From the NCBI RefSeq assembly GCF_000245335.1, contig NZ_JH600279.1, forward strand, positions 434,001 through 498,000: a stretch of DNA of 64,000 nucleotides. The letters run 5' to 3'. A program made the position numbers and the translations under genes. This document shows positions 1 through 10,108 of the stretch, in pieces. Origin of the DNA: Bacillus mojavensis RO-H-1 = KCTC 3706 (GTDB taxonomy: Bacteria; Bacillota; Bacilli; Bacillales; Bacillaceae). Under the pieces are notes generated by a model, which was not told the DNA's origin, did no database searches, and saw only the letters and a list, made by a program, of their open reading frames with translations. Each line of letters begins with the position of its first letter. Position 1 is the stretch's first letter.

Positions 1-837
1 TGATTCTGTGACAGTAATCGCAATATTTCCATTAAAGCTTTGAACATCAATGGATTCGCTTTTTCCGCGCAGGTCAATCAGCCCGTTAATGGTTTCCGCT
101 TCTATTGTGCCACAATTGTGATTGGCTAGCTTAATTTGGCCGTTTGCCGTTTCTGCTGAAGCTTTTTCAGCCGTCAAATTCGAGAACGACAGCACGCCAT
201 TTGTCGTTTTCGCCGAGAACTCTTTTACATGTAAATGTTCCCCTCTGATCGGTCCGTTAAACAGCTTTACCCGAATCTTATCATACTCCTTCTGAGGAAT
301 ATACAATGTGACATTGGTTTTCATTGTTTTCTTTTCCGTACGGATAAAAAACTTATTTCCTTTAATTTCACATTCAATATGCTGAAGAAAAGCGTCTCTC
401 GCTGCTTCCTGGGTGTCAACGCGATATACCTTTGCCTGGCATTCCGCTCTGATATCCTCGTCTTCCCACGGAACAATATTTACGCTGCCGTTTGCGATCT
501 GAAGCTCTACACTGGAAAAATCATTATCCTTAAATTGAAAAATATGCTGGACGTCAAACGAGTGACCGAAGTTCAAATCAAGATCAACCTCTTTGACCTT
601 TTTCACAGCAGAATCAACCCAATCGAACAGCTTCGCCCCTAAAGACGGCTTGCTGCCCTCTTTTTTGGCCGCTGTAAATGGCTCATCCTCTTCATGAACG
701 TTAACTGACAGAGCCGTGATTTTTTCTTCTTTTTCCTTATAGTCGCTGTCGAGCTTTTCAATCAGCGTTAATGCTTCCTGTGCCGTCAGCTTCCCTTCCT
801 CCACAAGCTTGAGGATTCTTTCCTTTTCCTGCTTCAT
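1..837 (-). CDS. yvlB: YvlB-like DUF4097 protein, C-terminal end cut by window edge
   Basis: An open frame of 279 codons runs from ATG at 837 off the left edge, so the C-terminus is missing. The start follows GGGAGGAG at good spacing. The N-terminus (MKQEKERILKLVEEGKLTAQEAL) is the short helical SHOCT-like or leucine-rich head typical of YvlB. After a charged linker come repeated short beta segments (ANGSVNIVPW, TTNGVLSFSN, TANGQIKLAN, TINGLIDLRG, SFNGNIAIT), the recurring N-G turn of the DUF4097 beta-helix fold. It lies 23 bases after yvlA in the same operon. B. subtilis yvlABCD is known as a sigma-W envelope-stress operon; molecular function is not known. Confidence 0.9.
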   Translation of the reverse strand, partial: MKQEKERILKLVEEGKLTAQEALTLIEKLDSDYKEKEEKITALSVNVHEEDEPFTAAKKEGSKPSLGAKLFDWVDSAVKKVKEVDLDLNFGHSFDVQHIFQFKDNDFSSVELQIANGSVNIVPWEDEDIRAECQAKVYRVDTQEAARDAFLQHIECEIKGNKFFIRTEKKTMKTNVTLYIPQKEYDKIRVKLFNGPIRGEHLHVKEFSAKTTNGVLSFSNLTAEKASAETANGQIKLANHNCGTIEAETINGLIDLRGKSESIDVQSFNGNIAITVTES

Positions 838-860
838 TCGATCTCCTCCCTATGATCTAC

Positions 861-1187
861 TTATGCTGCACGCAGCACCTTAATGCCCTGAATGACGTTC
901 CAAATGATAATACCGAGTACAACTAAGAAATAGACGAGGACTCCGCCAATCATCACAAAGACAGGCAAAACGCTTTCCCCATCAATGGCAATGGCCCCGC
1001 CAAGAAAAGCGATAAATAAGATCAGCCAGCCGACAAAAGGAACAATGTGGGAAATAAGAGAACGCACCGCGTGACGTTTCGTCTCTTTCTCATCAACAAC
1101 AAAGTAAGCGACAATCGGCACAATGACCGGCGCAATAAATACACTGAAATAACAAAGTGATGCAATTATGGCTTGATTACGGTTCAA
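861..1187 (-). CDS. yvlA: YvlA, small membrane protein (DUF4870-like)
   Basis: This 108-residue protein has three hydrophobic segments (about residues 5-30, 48-70 and 77-100) and a charged loop DEKETKRHA between the first two, as in DUF4870 or TM2-like small membrane proteins. I chose the TTG at 1187 because AGGAG sits nine bases upstream; the in-frame TTG at 1196 directly abuts that AGGAG and has no spacing. The length matches B. subtilis YvlA. It is the first gene of the operon and is preceded by a sigma-W promoter. Its function is unknown; membrane localisation and envelope stress are inferred from context. Confidence 0.88.
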   Translation of the reverse strand: MNRNQAIIASLCYFSVFIAPVIVPIVAYFVVDEKETKRHAVRSLISHIVPFVGWLILFIAFLGGAIAIDGESVLPVFVMIGGVLVYFLVVLGIIIWNVIQGIKVLRAA

Positions 1188-1250
1188 TTTATCCAACTCC
1201 TATCGTTAACATTCGTGACTATGAATCAGGACGTTTTACTTAGATAGATA

Positions 1251-1276
1251 TACGTATAGAACCTCCAAAGGTTTCA
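1251..1276 (-). promoter_or_regulatory. Sigma-W promoter of yvlAB
   Basis: On the minus strand, TGAAAC (1276-1271), a 16-base spacer and CGTA (1254-1251) match the sigma-W consensus exactly. It lies about 65 bases upstream of the yvlA start, and the yvl operon is a known sigma-W regulon member. Confidence 0.85.
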
Positions 1277-1403
1277 AAATCATCCTTTAGACATGCTTCC
1301 ATTTACGGAATTGGATTTTGAAAAGTTTTAGAAGTAGAATCTTTCAGCCGTACCCATTACAATATGTAAAAAGCTTACGGCAATTAAGGAGGCTGGACAA
1401 GCA

Positions 1404-1634
1404 ATGGAGAAAGATCCCAGTGACTATACAGTAACACAAGAATCCGTTTTAAAACTGATTCATGAACAAAAAAGGATGAATCGTGAAATGTTAGCCGAGC
1501 TTGAACAGATTCACGGACCTTTTCCCATCTCTCATGATATTCAATATATTAAAGTTCTTCTGGACAGCAGCAGCACTCATATTGTTCAAGATTTAATGAA
1601 TGTGAGCCGGAGGCTGCATAAGAAGACGTTTTAA
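1404..1634 (+). CDS. yvkN: YvkN, small hypothetical protein
   Basis: This is a 76-codon protein with ATG at 1404 preceded by AAGGAGG. It is charged, predicted mostly helical, and lacks a signal peptide or membrane segment. Position between yvlA (divergent) and uvrA (convergent) and length agree with yvkN of B. subtilis. No domain or motif is recognisable and the function is unknown. It ends 22 bases before a terminator shared with uvrA. Confidence 0.75.
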   Translation: MEKDPSDYTVTQESVLKLIHEQKRMNREMLAELEQIHGPFPISHDIQYIKVLLDSSSTHIVQDLMNVSRRLHKKTF

Positions 1635-1655
1635 TAAATACTGCAAAGAACAGCG

Positions 1656-1679
1656 AAAACCCTCTGAAAAGAGGGTTTT
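1656..1679. terminator. Bidirectional terminator between yvkN and uvrA
   Basis: A 10-bp perfect stem (1656-1665 with 1670-1679) encloses a GAAA loop, with A-run and T-run inside the arms so that it can serve both convergent genes. The uvrA stop codon (1680-1678) lies in the stem. Confidence 0.85.
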
Positions 1680-4551
1680 AAGATGTTGCTGTTTCTTTCG
1701 CTTCCAAGAGTGATTTCATACGTTTTTTGTCTCGCTCCATAACAGGCTTCAAATAACGCCCTGTATACGACTCTTCCACTTCAGTGATTTCCTCCGGCGT
1801 TCCTGACGCGACAATGGTGCCGCCTCCGGCTCCGCCTTCAGGCCCCAGATCAACAATATAATCAGACGTCTTGATGATATCAAGATTATGCTCAATGACA
1901 AGCACTGTATCCCCATTATCAACCAAACGCTGAAGCACGACAAGAAGTCTGGCGATATCGTCGACATGCAAACCTGTTGTCGGTTCATCTAAAATGTACA
2001 GCGTGCGGCCGGTAGAGCGTTTATGCAGTTCAGATGCAAGTTTCACCCGCTGCGCTTCACCGCCTGACAAGGTAGTCGCCGGCTGGCCGAGCGTAATATA
2101 GCCAAGACCAACATCGTAAAGGGTTTGGAGCTTGCGCTTAATTTTCGGGATATTTTCAAAGAAAGAAAGAGCATCTTCGACCGTCATATCAAGCACATCA
2201 GAAATGCTTTTTCCTTTGTATATCACTTCAAGTGTTTCCCGGTTGTAGCGTTTGCCGTGGCACACTTCACATGGCACGTATACGTCAGGAAGGAAGTGCA
2301 TTTCAATTTTTATAATCCCGTCTCCGCGGCAGGCTTCGCATCGTCCGCCCTTTACATTAAAACTGAAACGGCCTTTCTTATAGCCGCGGACTTTCGCTTC
2401 ATTTGTCTGTGCGAATACATCGCGAATATCATCAAAAACACCGGTATATGTCGCAGGATTTGACCGTGGCGTTCTCCCAATCGGCGCCTGATCGATATCA
2501 ATGACTTTGTCTAAATGTTCGAGGCCTTTGATTTCTTTATGGCTGCCGGGCTTCGCTTTTGCTTTATGAAGCTTTTGCGCCAGTGCCTTGTGAAGAATTT
2601 CATTGACGAGGGTGCTTTTCCCTGATCCTGATACACCCGTAACAGCTGTAAACGTTCCTAGCGGAAACTTGGCATTTGCCTTTTTCAAATTGTTTTCTGA
2701 AGCGCCTTTAATCTCAATATAGCGGCCGTCCGGTTTTCTTCTCTCGGGAGGCAGCGGAATAAACTTTTTCCCTGATAAATAGCAGCCTGTTAACGAATTT
2801 TGATCTGCCATGACCTCTTCCGGAGTACCCGCAGAAATAACTTGTCCTCCGTGGATGCCGGCACCCGGGCCGATATCAATTAAATAATCGGCTGCCATCA
2901 TCGTATCCTCATCATGTTCTACGACGATCAGCGTGTTCCCCAGGTCCCTCATATTTTTCAGCGCGCTGATTAAACGGTCGTTATCACGCTGGTGCAGACC
3001 AATTGACGGCTCATCTAAAATATAAAGCACACCGGATAACCGCGAACCGATTTGAGTTGCCAGCCTGATGCGCTGCGCCTCTCCCCCGGACAATGTTCCC
3101 GCTGCCCGGCTCAGTGTCAGATAATCAAGGCCGACTTTATCCAGGAAGCTTAACCGCTCCACAATTTCCCGGAAAATCAGATTGGCAATTTTCATATCCT
3201 TCTCAGATAGCGTAAGGCCTTTGAAGAAATCAAGGGCATTTCCGACAGACAGCTCGGTAATTTTTCCAATGTGATGTCCGTCGACCAGTACGGCAAGCGC
3301 CTCTTTCTTTAACCGATAACCTTTACAAGTCGGACAAGCCTTTTGGGACATATATTGCTCCATCTGCTCACGGATGAAATCCGAGCCTGTCTCCTTGTAG
3401 CGTCTTTCAATGTTGCGCAATACGCCTTCAAATTGGATCTCACCTTCGCGTAATTGGCCGAAATCATTTTCGTAACGGAAATAAATCAGGTCATCTCCGC
3501 TTCCATAAAGCACTTTATCCAGCTGATGCTTCGGAAGGTCCTTTACGGGCACATCCATATCAATGCCGTAATGGGTGCAGACCGCTTCAAGAAGCTGAGG
3601 ATAATATTGTGAGCTGATCGGCGTCCAAGGGGCAATTGCATTCTCCTTCAATGACAAATTTTGATTGGGGATGACAAGATCTGCATCAACTTCGAGCTTC
3701 ATGCCGAGACCGTCACACGTTGGACACGCTCCGAACGGGCTGTTGAATGAAAAAAGCCGCGGCTCAAGTTCACCGATTGAAAATCCGCAATGCGGACAGG
3801 CATGATGCTCACTGAACATCAGCTCCTCCTCACCGATCACATCAATCATGACACGCCCTTCACCTAATCGAAGCGCTGTCTCCAATGAATCCGACAGACG
3901 GGCTGCTACGCCATCTTTGATCACAATCCGGTCAATGACAACCTCGATAGAATGCTTCTTATTCTTTTCTAACTCGATCTCATCAGAAAGCTCGGCCATC
4001 TCGCCGTCAATTCTGACTCTGACATAGCCTTGTTTTCTGATCTGCTCAAGCACTTTTACATGAGCGCCTTTTCTGCCGGACACAATCGGCGCCAGCACCT
4101 GAAGCTTCGTCCGCTCCGGATATTCCAAAATCCTGTCCACCATCTGCTCAATGGTCTGTGACGTGATTTCGATCCCGTGCTCTGGGCAATGGGGCTTTCC
4201 TACTCTCGCATATAAAAGACGCAGATAATCATAAATTTCTGTTACCGTACCGACAGTAGATCTCGGGTTTCGACTCGTTGTTTTTTGATCAATGCTGATG
4301 GCAGGAGAAAGCCCTTCAATCGCATCCACATCAGGCTTATCCATTTGCCCTAGAAACTGGCGGGCATAGGCGGATAACGACTCAACATATCGTCTCTGCC
4401 CTTCTGCATATATGGTGTCAAAGGCAAGGGAGGATTTCCCTGACCCAGACAGTCCCGTGACGACGACAAGCTGATCTCTCGGGATGGTCACATCAATATT
4501 TTTCAGGTTGTGCGCCCTTGCTCCCTTCACCTCAATCCGGTCCATAGCCAT
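1678..4551 (-). CDS. uvrA: UvrA, excinuclease ABC subunit A
   Basis: This 957-residue protein is the damage-sensing ATPase of nucleotide excision repair; it loads UvrB at lesions. It has two ABC modules: Walker [10 protein letters not shown] near residue 32 and GVSGSGKST near 640, and two signature stretches ([12 protein letters not shown] and [12 protein letters not shown]), each followed by a Walker B ILDEP. Zinc-binding cysteines are seen in CPHC...CPTC (first module insertion) and CEAC...CEVC (second). Length equals that of B. subtilis UvrA. It starts 7 bases after the uvrB stop and is cotranscribed from the LexA-controlled promoter upstream of uvrB. Confidence 0.98.
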   Translation of the reverse strand: MAMDRIEVKGARAHNLKNIDVTIPRDQLVVVTGLSGSGKSSLAFDTIYAEGQRRYVESLSAYARQFLGQMDKPDVDAIEGLSPAISIDQKTTSRNPRSTVGTVTEIYDYLRLLYARVGKPHCPEHGIEITSQTIEQMVDRILEYPERTKLQVLAPIVSGRKGAHVKVLEQIRKQGYVRVRIDGEMAELSDEIELEKNKKHSIEVVIDRIVIKDGVAARLSDSLETALRLGEGRVMIDVIGEEELMFSEHHACPHCGFSIGELEPRLFSFNSPFGACPTCDGLGMKLEVDADLVIPNQNLSLKENAIAPWTPISSQYYPQLLEAVCTHYGIDMDVPVKDLPKHQLDKVLYGSGDDLIYFRYENDFGQLREGEIQFEGVLRNIERRYKETGSDFIREQMEQYMSQKACPTCKGYRLKKEALAVLVDGHHIGKITELSVGNALDFFKGLTLSEKDMKIANLIFREIVERLSFLDKVGLDYLTLSRAAGTLSGGEAQRIRLATQIGSRLSGVLYILDEPSIGLHQRDNDRLISALKNMRDLGNTLIVVEHDEDTMMAADYLIDIGPGAGIHGGQVISAGTPEEVMADQNSLTGCYLSGKKFIPLPPERRKPDGRYIEIKGASENNLKKANAKFPLGTFTAVTGVSGSGKSTLVNEILHKALAQKLHKAKAKPGSHKEIKGLEHLDKVIDIDQAPIGRTPRSNPATYTGVFDDIRDVFAQTNEAKVRGYKKGRFSFNVKGGRCEACRGDGIIKIEMHFLPDVYVPCEVCHGKRYNRETLEVIYKGKSISDVLDMTVEDALSFFENIPKIKRKLQTLYDVGLGYITLGQPATTLSGGEAQRVKLASELHKRSTGRTLYILDEPTTGLHVDDIARLLVVLQRLVDNGDTVLVIEHNLDIIKTSDYIVDLGPEGGAGGGTIVASGTPEEITEVEESYTGRYLKPVMERDKKRMKSLLEAKETATS

Positions 4552-4558
4552 TCTTTCA

Positions 4559-6544
4559 TCATCCTTCCGCTTTTAACTCTAAAAGTAAATCGCGAAGCTC
4601 CGCGGCTCTTTCAAAATCAAGCGCCTTGGCGGCTTCCTTCATTTCATGCTCCATTTGTTCGACGACTTTCTGACGCTCTTTCTTCGTCATTTTCGACAGC
4701 TTCGGCGCAGCTTTTGTTTTATACTCCGCTTTGTCCTCAGCAGCCACTGTCGCACGAATCACGTCACGAATTTCTTTATTAATCGTTTGCGGCGTAATGC
4801 CGTGCTCTTCGTTAAACCGCTCCTGCTGCTCGCGCCGGCGTTTCGTTTCATTAATCGCAATTTCCATAGACTTCGTCATTTTATCGGCGTACATGATGAC
4901 ACGGCCTTCCGCGTTTCTCGCCGCACGTCCGATCGTCTGAATAAGCGAACGCTCCGAACGCAGGAAGCCTTCCTTATCCGCATCCAAAATCGCAACCAAG
5001 GATACTTCCGGAATATCAAGCCCCTCTCTCAGGAGGTTGATGCCAATGAGCACATCATGCTTGCCGAGACGCAAATCACGGATAATTTCGATCCGTTCAA
5101 GCGTCTTAATTTCTGAATGCAGATAATTAACCTTGATGCCGATTTCTTTTAAATAATCGGTTAGGTCCTCTGACATCTTCTTCGTCAAAGTCGTCACAAG
5201 CACCCGTTCATTCCGTTCAACTCTCGCGTGAATTTCACCGATTAAATCATCAATCTGGCCTTCAATCGGCCGCACGTCAATAAGCGGGTCAAGAAGCCCT
5301 GTCGGTCGGATGATCTGCTCTATCATTTCATCTGTATGTTCAATTTCATATGGCCCTGGTGTGGCTGACACATAGACGATATTGTGCATATGCTTTTCAA
5401 ATTCTTCAAACCGGAGCGGGCGGTTATCGAGCGCTGACGGAAGACGGAATCCGTGATCCACCAGCACCTGCTTTCTCGCCTGGTCTCCGTTAAACATGCC
5501 GCGCACCTGAGGAATCGTCACGTGCGACTCATCCACCACAATCATAAAATCGTCAGGAAAATAATCGAGAAGCGTATACGGCGTTGAACCCGGCGGGCGA
5601 AGCGTCAAATGTCTTGAATAGTTCTCAATGCCGGAACAGAATCCCATCTCCCGCATCATTTCAAGATCATATCTCGTCCGCTGCTCTAAGCGCTGCGCTT
5701 CCAGAAGCTTGCCGTTTTCATGCATGACCTTCAGCTGCTCCTCAAGCTCCTTCTCGATATTTTGAATCGCTTTTTCCATTTTTTCGGCCCGCGTCACGAA
5801 GTGGGATGCCGGGAAAATCGCGATATGTTCACGGTCGCCTAAAATTTCTCCGGTCAGGGCGTCCACTTCCCTAATTCGTTCAATTTCATCTCCGAAAAAC
5901 TCGACTCTTACACAGTGTTCATCACGGGATGCCGGGAAAATTTCCACTACATCTCCGCGCACACGAAATGTACCGCGCTGAAAATCAATGTCGTTGCGGG
6001 CATATTGAATGTCAACAAGCTTTCTAAGCAGCTCGTTGCGCTCAATTTCCATTTCAGGACGCAATGACACAACCATTTCACGGTATTCTTCAGGCGAACC
6101 GAGACCGTAAATACAAGACACACTCGCAATGATAATCACGTCTCTGCGTTCAAACAGAGACGATGTAGCGGAGTGTCTAAGTTTATCAATTTCATCATTA
6201 ATGCTTGCATCTTTCTCTATAAATGTATCCGTTTGAGGCACATACGCCTCCGGCTGATAATAATCATAGTAGCTGACAAAATACTCGACAGCGTTGTTCG
6301 GAAAAAATTCCTTAAACTCGCTGTAAAGCTGTCCAGCAAGGGTTTTGTTATGGGCAATGACGAGTGTCGGCTTATTGACCTCTTTAATCAAATTGGACAC
6401 CGTAAATGTTTTGCCCGTTCCTGTTGCACCCAGCAGAGTCTGATGCTTCTTGCCCTCCTGAATGCCTTTGACAAGCTTTTCAATGGCTTTCGGCTGATCT
6501 CCCTGGGGCTGGTATTTTGAGACTAACTCAAAGCGATCTTTCAC
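4559..6544 (-). CDS. uvrB: UvrB, excinuclease ABC subunit B
   Basis: This 661-residue damage-verification helicase of the UvrABC system has Walker [10 protein letters not shown] near residue 40, the beta-hairpin region rich in Tyr ([11 protein letters not shown]), a DESH box, helicase motifs VSATPG and QTIGRAARN, and a C-terminal UVR domain ([19 protein letters not shown]) that contacts UvrC. Translation starts with GTG at 6544, preceded by GGAGG seven bases away. It precedes uvrA by 7 bases, so the two form an operon. A perfect LexA box lies 77 bases upstream. Confidence 0.98.
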   Translation of the reverse strand: MKDRFELVSKYQPQGDQPKAIEKLVKGIQEGKKHQTLLGATGTGKTFTVSNLIKEVNKPTLVIAHNKTLAGQLYSEFKEFFPNNAVEYFVSYYDYYQPEAYVPQTDTFIEKDASINDEIDKLRHSATSSLFERRDVIIIASVSCIYGLGSPEEYREMVVSLRPEMEIERNELLRKLVDIQYARNDIDFQRGTFRVRGDVVEIFPASRDEHCVRVEFFGDEIERIREVDALTGEILGDREHIAIFPASHFVTRAEKMEKAIQNIEKELEEQLKVMHENGKLLEAQRLEQRTRYDLEMMREMGFCSGIENYSRHLTLRPPGSTPYTLLDYFPDDFMIVVDESHVTIPQVRGMFNGDQARKQVLVDHGFRLPSALDNRPLRFEEFEKHMHNIVYVSATPGPYEIEHTDEMIEQIIRPTGLLDPLIDVRPIEGQIDDLIGEIHARVERNERVLVTTLTKKMSEDLTDYLKEIGIKVNYLHSEIKTLERIEIIRDLRLGKHDVLIGINLLREGLDIPEVSLVAILDADKEGFLRSERSLIQTIGRAARNAEGRVIMYADKMTKSMEIAINETKRRREQQERFNEEHGITPQTINKEIRDVIRATVAAEDKAEYKTKAAPKLSKMTKKERQKVVEQMEHEMKEAAKALDFERAAELRDLLLELKAEG

Positions 6545-6620
6545 AAATAAGCCTCCGTTTCTTTAACGAAATCTTCCTATAGATATAGTAACACAATGGA
6601 AAGCAAAATCACCAAAAATA

Positions 6621-6634
6621 CGAACTAAAGTTCG
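6621..6634 (-). promoter_or_regulatory. LexA (DinR) operator of uvrBA
   Basis: CGAACTAAAGTTCG is an exact match to the Bacillus SOS box CGAAC-N4-GTTCG. It sits just upstream of the likely -10 region (TTACTATA near 6590) and so would overlap or flank the -35 of the uvrB promoter, giving DNA-damage induction. Confidence 0.92.
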
Positions 6635-6663
6635 ATGGTTATTTATTTCCAGCTAATTTCATG

Positions 6664-6697
6664 TATAAAAAACCTGCTTTTAAAACGTAAAAGCAGG
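6664..6697 (-). terminator. Terminator downstream of csbA
   Basis: On the minus strand a 9-bp stem (6697-6689 with 6681-6673, CCTGCTTTT/AAAAGCAGG) is followed by a run of T. It separates csbA from the LexA-controlled uvrB promoter, although read-through is possible. Confidence 0.85.
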
Positions 6698-6726
6698 AAT
6701 TCATCTTCTTATTCATTATGTCCGGT

Positions 6727-6957
6727 TTATTCTTCTTTTTTCTCAGCAGCTTTTTTGGCCATATAAAGTCCGCCGGCCACAAGAGAGACAACATCTAATC
6801 CCACAATAAGATACGTTTCTGTATAGCCTTTCAAATAAGAGGCAAACAGCAATGCAGCTGTAAGAGCGATCGCCACATAATGGTTAAAGGTCACTCTCGT
6901 AAAAAGAACGACAAGCATAAAAGGGAAAAATAATGCAAAAACGGCTTTTGTAATCAC
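6727..6957 (-). CDS. csbA: CsbA, sigma-B-controlled small membrane protein
   Basis: This 76-residue protein is almost entirely hydrophobic with two or three membrane helices (residues 3-22, 27-43 and 49-66) and a lysine/glutamate-rich cytoplasmic tail KKAAEKKEE. I placed the start at GTG 6957, preceded by GAGGAGGG at seven bases; the frame remains open to 7020 but has no ribosome site there, and 76 residues is the B. subtilis CsbA length. CsbA is a known general-stress protein of unknown biochemical role. Confidence 0.9.
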   Translation of the reverse strand: MITKAVFALFFPFMLVVLFTRVTFNHYVAIALTAALLFASYLKGYTETYLIVGLDVVSLVAGGLYMAKKAAEKKEE

Positions 6958-7048
6958 AAAAACCCTCCTCAAGGATTCTTCATCTGATTTGATTATAGTA
7001 AAAAATGAAGAATCGGACAATCGTGCAATGGTTCCCTCTTTCTACACC

Positions 7049-7074
7049 ATACCCTTTTTCAGCTCAATTCAATC
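7049..7074 (-). promoter_or_regulatory. Candidate sigma-B promoter of csbA
   Basis: On the minus strand GGGTAT (7054-7049) is a perfect sigma-B -10. GATTGA 14 bases upstream (7074-7069) matches GTTTAA at four of six positions. csbA is a known sigma-B gene, which supports the call; the weak -35 limits it. Confidence 0.5.
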
Positions 7075-7417
7075 ATGGTTTCTGCCGCAAAACTCTTCTC
7101 TTAAACAAGAATGATGATTTTACGTATTCGGTTCAAAAATGAACAAATCATCTTCAGGCAAAAGGGACGGTATCAAATATAAAGAGAAATTGATTTTAGT
7201 GCTGCTGAATGAGAGCTGAATCCGTACTGATTGCCAAATCAACAGAAGGGCAGGTATTAAGTCTCATTTAATGAAGGAAGCTTGACCAACAGTGATCTGA
7301 AAGCTCAATGAAACGAATTTTGAGTATGAAAAAATAGGCATACAGACCCGTTTCGATATTAGGTTTTATGATCATCTAACCAACTTAAATATTCATTTTA
7401 TTTAGGGCTTTTTGCGT
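7075..7417. other. Non-coding stretch between csbA and yvkC
   Basis: No gene with a ribosome site is visible here. A frame on the plus strand stays open for about 35 codons ending at 7408 (KLNETNFEYEKIGIQTRF...), without a start signal. It may be chance or the tail of a decayed gene; I cannot assign it to a family. Confidence 0.4.
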
Positions 7418-7446
7418 TTGACAGCATTTTCCTTTAAACCTACAAT
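7418..7446 (+). promoter_or_regulatory. Sigma-A promoter of yvkCBA
   Basis: TTGACA (7418-7423), a 17-base spacer and TACAAT (7441-7446) form a near-consensus sigma-A promoter. Such a strong promoter is expected to need a repressor, and a palindrome follows directly. Confidence 0.85.
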
Positions 7447-7450
7447 TGAT

Positions 7451-7468
7451 TGATAGTGTTCACTATCA
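7451..7468 (+). promoter_or_regulatory. Perfect palindrome, probable YvkB operator
   Basis: TGATAGTGTTCACTATCA is a perfect 18-bp inverted repeat (8-bp arms) beginning four bases after the -10 hexamer, so it covers the expected transcription start. Size and symmetry fit a TetR-family dimer site, and the cluster encodes such a regulator (YvkB). Assignment to YvkB is inference. Confidence 0.65.
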
Positions 7469-7536
7469 TTTTGAACATTGGCTCCCAAAAAGAAAAATAG
7501 AGAGAAAAAAATGAAAAGGAAAGAGGGGTTTTAAAC

Positions 7537-10032
7537 ATGTACTCTGTGTTATTTCGCCAAGCGGAAGAATCCAGTCAGCTGGCTGGAGCAAAAGGCATGA
7601 ATCTCATTAAACTGACCAAACATGGACTTCCTGTTCCGGATGGGTTTATTATTCAAACGAACGCTCTCGCCCGATTTATGGAGGATAATCAGCTTCATGA
7701 TTCAAGCGAAAATATCGAAAATGCCATTACTGCCGGAACATTTTCAGATGAAATAAAGAACGAGCTGACGAGCTCCTTTTACGAGCTGAGAGAATCATAT
7801 CATTCCGTGGCTGTCCGCTCTTCATCAGCCTCAGAAGATTTAGAGGGCGCTTCATTCGCCGGCCAATACGAAACCTATTTAAATATAAAAACAGAAGAAG
7901 AATTTCTGAACAAGGTGAAAGAATGCTGGGCCTCCTTTTTCTCAGGCAGAGTCAGCCGCTATAAGAAAAAAATGAACAATCAAATCGCAGAGCCGTTAAT
8001 GGGTGTTGTGGTGCAGGGCCTGATCAATTCAGACATATCGGGTGTGATTTTCAGCCAAAATCCCGTTACCCATGATGATAGAGAGTTATTAATCAGCGCC
8101 AGCTACGGCCTGGGGGAAGCTGTTGTATCAGGAAGCGTCACCCCTGACACGTATATCGTTCATAAAGGTTCATTTGAGATTCAGAAAGAAATGGGTTTAA
8201 AAGAGATCTACATGGAGTCCGCTGCAGAAGGCATTGCCGAAAAGGAAACGAGCGAAGACATGCGCAGCCGTTTTTGCCTCACAGATGAACAGGTGATTGA
8301 GCTGACTGAACTCACAAAAAAAACCGAAGCCCTTTACGGATATCCTGTCGATTTAGAATTCGGAATCGCCGATCATAAACTATACCTTCTGCAGGCGCGG
8401 CCAATTACCACCATTGAACAGGATAAAAAAGCGGCTGAGGAAGAACGGAACTTCATGATCACCGACAAGGATATGGATGATTTTTGGCTCAATATGGAGT
8501 CCAACATCGAAGGCCCGGTCAGTCCGTTATTTTCATCTTTTATTGTGCCCGCACTTGAATACGGCTTAAAGAAAAGTATGCGGCAGTTCCCAATCGGTGT
8601 CATCGTCGATGAAGTAAAAGTGTATCGCGGACATATTTATTCAAAAAATCAAGGCGGACAACAATTGCCTGCTGAGGACAGTGCCGAAGAGCTTTTTCCG
8701 GTATTGTCCGAGCGCATGTACGATATCATTCATAACACGTACCTTCCGTTTTACCGGACATTGGACCAACTCGCACAAACGGAACACACTCCGGAAAGTG
8801 CGCTGGATGCCTTTAAAAAACTGAAGTCCTTTTATCTCACGGCCTATGAGGAGCACTTCAATATCGTTTTCCCGCAAATTCTTCTGACGAACAAACTGCA
8901 AGCTATGTATCAAAACATTCAGGGTGAAACTGAAAACTCACATTTCTATGAGATGCTGACAGGAGTCATGAACAAATCTCTGGAAACAGACCGCCGTCTA
9001 TGGCAATTCTCCGTTGAAGTTCGAGAAAACCCGAATTTGACAGCCCTTTTTGAGCATGCCCAGCCAGAACATTTGCAGGAGAGATTGGAACAAACTGATG
9101 AGGGAAGACAATTCCTGCAAAAAGCCAATGAATTTTTACAGGAATACGGGTGGAGATCTGTAAAAAGCCACGACCTGATCGAACAAACATGGGCAGAGAA
9201 TCCATTTTACGCATTGACTCATATTCAAAACTACGTCCGCAATGGCTATCATTTTGACAACGAATTTAAGAAAACCATTAAAAAACGTGAGAAGTTGTAC
9301 AATGAATTCTTCCAAAGCATTGAGGACCCCGCTTTGCAGAAAGAATTTGAACGTTATTATCAATGGACGCTGAATTCGTCCAATATTAAGGATGATCATC
9401 ATTTTTACATTGACGCTATGCTGGATGCCAAGGCGAGAGTCTTTTTGCTGAAGGTAGGAGAATTGCTGGCAGAAAGCGGTGTGATTCAAGATCGAGAAGA
9501 CCTTTGGTTCTTATATGATGACGAGGTGGAAAATGCGCTTCTTCATCCCGTATCCCTTCAAGAGAAGGCTGAAAAACGGAGACAAATGTTTCACGAGTAT
9601 GAGCTGGCACAGGCGCCTGCTTATCTCGGTACACCGACAGAAGCGCAGCTGAAAGCGGCTGAAGAAATTGTCGGTGCAGTCATAGAAGATGAAAAAAACA
9701 CAGAGAATGATATTTTCGGAGTTGCAGCATCAAGCGGTATTGCAACAGGGCCGGTGAAAGTGATTCGGGATGCCAGTGAGTTTTCTCAATTCACGCCTGG
9801 AGACATCCTGGTTTGCAAAATGACGACACCGCTATGGACCAGCCTGTTTCAAGATGCCAAAGCCATTATTACAGACACAGGAGGAATCTTGTCTCACGCA
9901 GCGATTATCGCACGGGAATATGGCATTCCCGCTGTTCTCGGCACACGTGCAGCGACAGAAAGGCTTCGAGATGGAGACATTGTCACTGTAGACGGAAACA
10001 GCGGCAAAATCACAGTTGTCAGCCGATCCTGA
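7537..10032 (+). CDS. yvkC: YvkC, rifampicin phosphotransferase-like PEP-synthase family enzyme
   Basis: This 831-residue protein has the three-part layout of rifampin phosphotransferases: an N-terminal PPDK/PEP-synthase ATP-grasp domain (residues 1 to about 300, with KGMNLIKLTKHGLPVPDGF, VRSSSASEDLEGASFAGQYE and DLEFGIADHKLYLLQARP), a long helical middle domain (about 320-730) that in the family binds the drug, and a C-terminal swivelling His domain (about 750-831). The phospho-His motif reads TDTGGILSHAAIIAREYGIPAV with the catalytic His in SHA. The family transfers the beta-phosphate of ATP to rifampicin. A strong promoter with a palindromic operator precedes it; yvkB and yvkA follow in the same direction, suggesting drug-responsive control. 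Confidence 0.9.
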   Translation: MYSVLFRQAEESSQLAGAKGMNLIKLTKHGLPVPDGFIIQTNALARFMEDNQLHDSSENIENAITAGTFSDEIKNELTSSFYELRESYHSVAVRSSSASEDLEGASFAGQYETYLNIKTEEEFLNKVKECWASFFSGRVSRYKKKMNNQIAEPLMGVVVQGLINSDISGVIFSQNPVTHDDRELLISASYGLGEAVVSGSVTPDTYIVHKGSFEIQKEMGLKEIYMESAAEGIAEKETSEDMRSRFCLTDEQVIELTELTKKTEALYGYPVDLEFGIADHKLYLLQARPITTIEQDKKAAEEERNFMITDKDMDDFWLNMESNIEGPVSPLFSSFIVPALEYGLKKSMRQFPIGVIVDEVKVYRGHIYSKNQGGQQLPAEDSAEELFPVLSERMYDIIHNTYLPFYRTLDQLAQTEHTPESALDAFKKLKSFYLTAYEEHFNIVFPQILLTNKLQAMYQNIQGETENSHFYEMLTGVMNKSLETDRRLWQFSVEVRENPNLTALFEHAQPEHLQERLEQTDEGRQFLQKANEFLQEYGWRSVKSHDLIEQTWAENPFYALTHIQNYVRNGYHFDNEFKKTIKKREKLYNEFFQSIEDPALQKEFERYYQWTLNSSNIKDDHHFYIDAMLDAKARVFLLKVGELLAESGVIQDREDLWFLYDDEVENALLHPVSLQEKAEKRRQMFHEYELAQAPAYLGTPTEAQLKAAEEIVGAVIEDEKNTENDIFGVAASSGIATGPVKVIRDASEFSQFTPGDILVCKMTTPLWTSLFQDAKAIITDTGGILSHAAIIAREYGIPAVLGTRAATERLRDGDIVTVDGNSGKITVVSRS

Positions 10033-10108
10033 TGCGCCCTCCCTCTTTATTATACAAGCGGGGCAGGTGTATACTTGTCCTGCCAGTATATTCGTGAGGT
10101 GAAACGTA

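Noticed and set aside
235-642. 135-codon plus-strand frame
   Set aside because: It lies antisense to the yvlB frame, which has a proper start and domain pattern.
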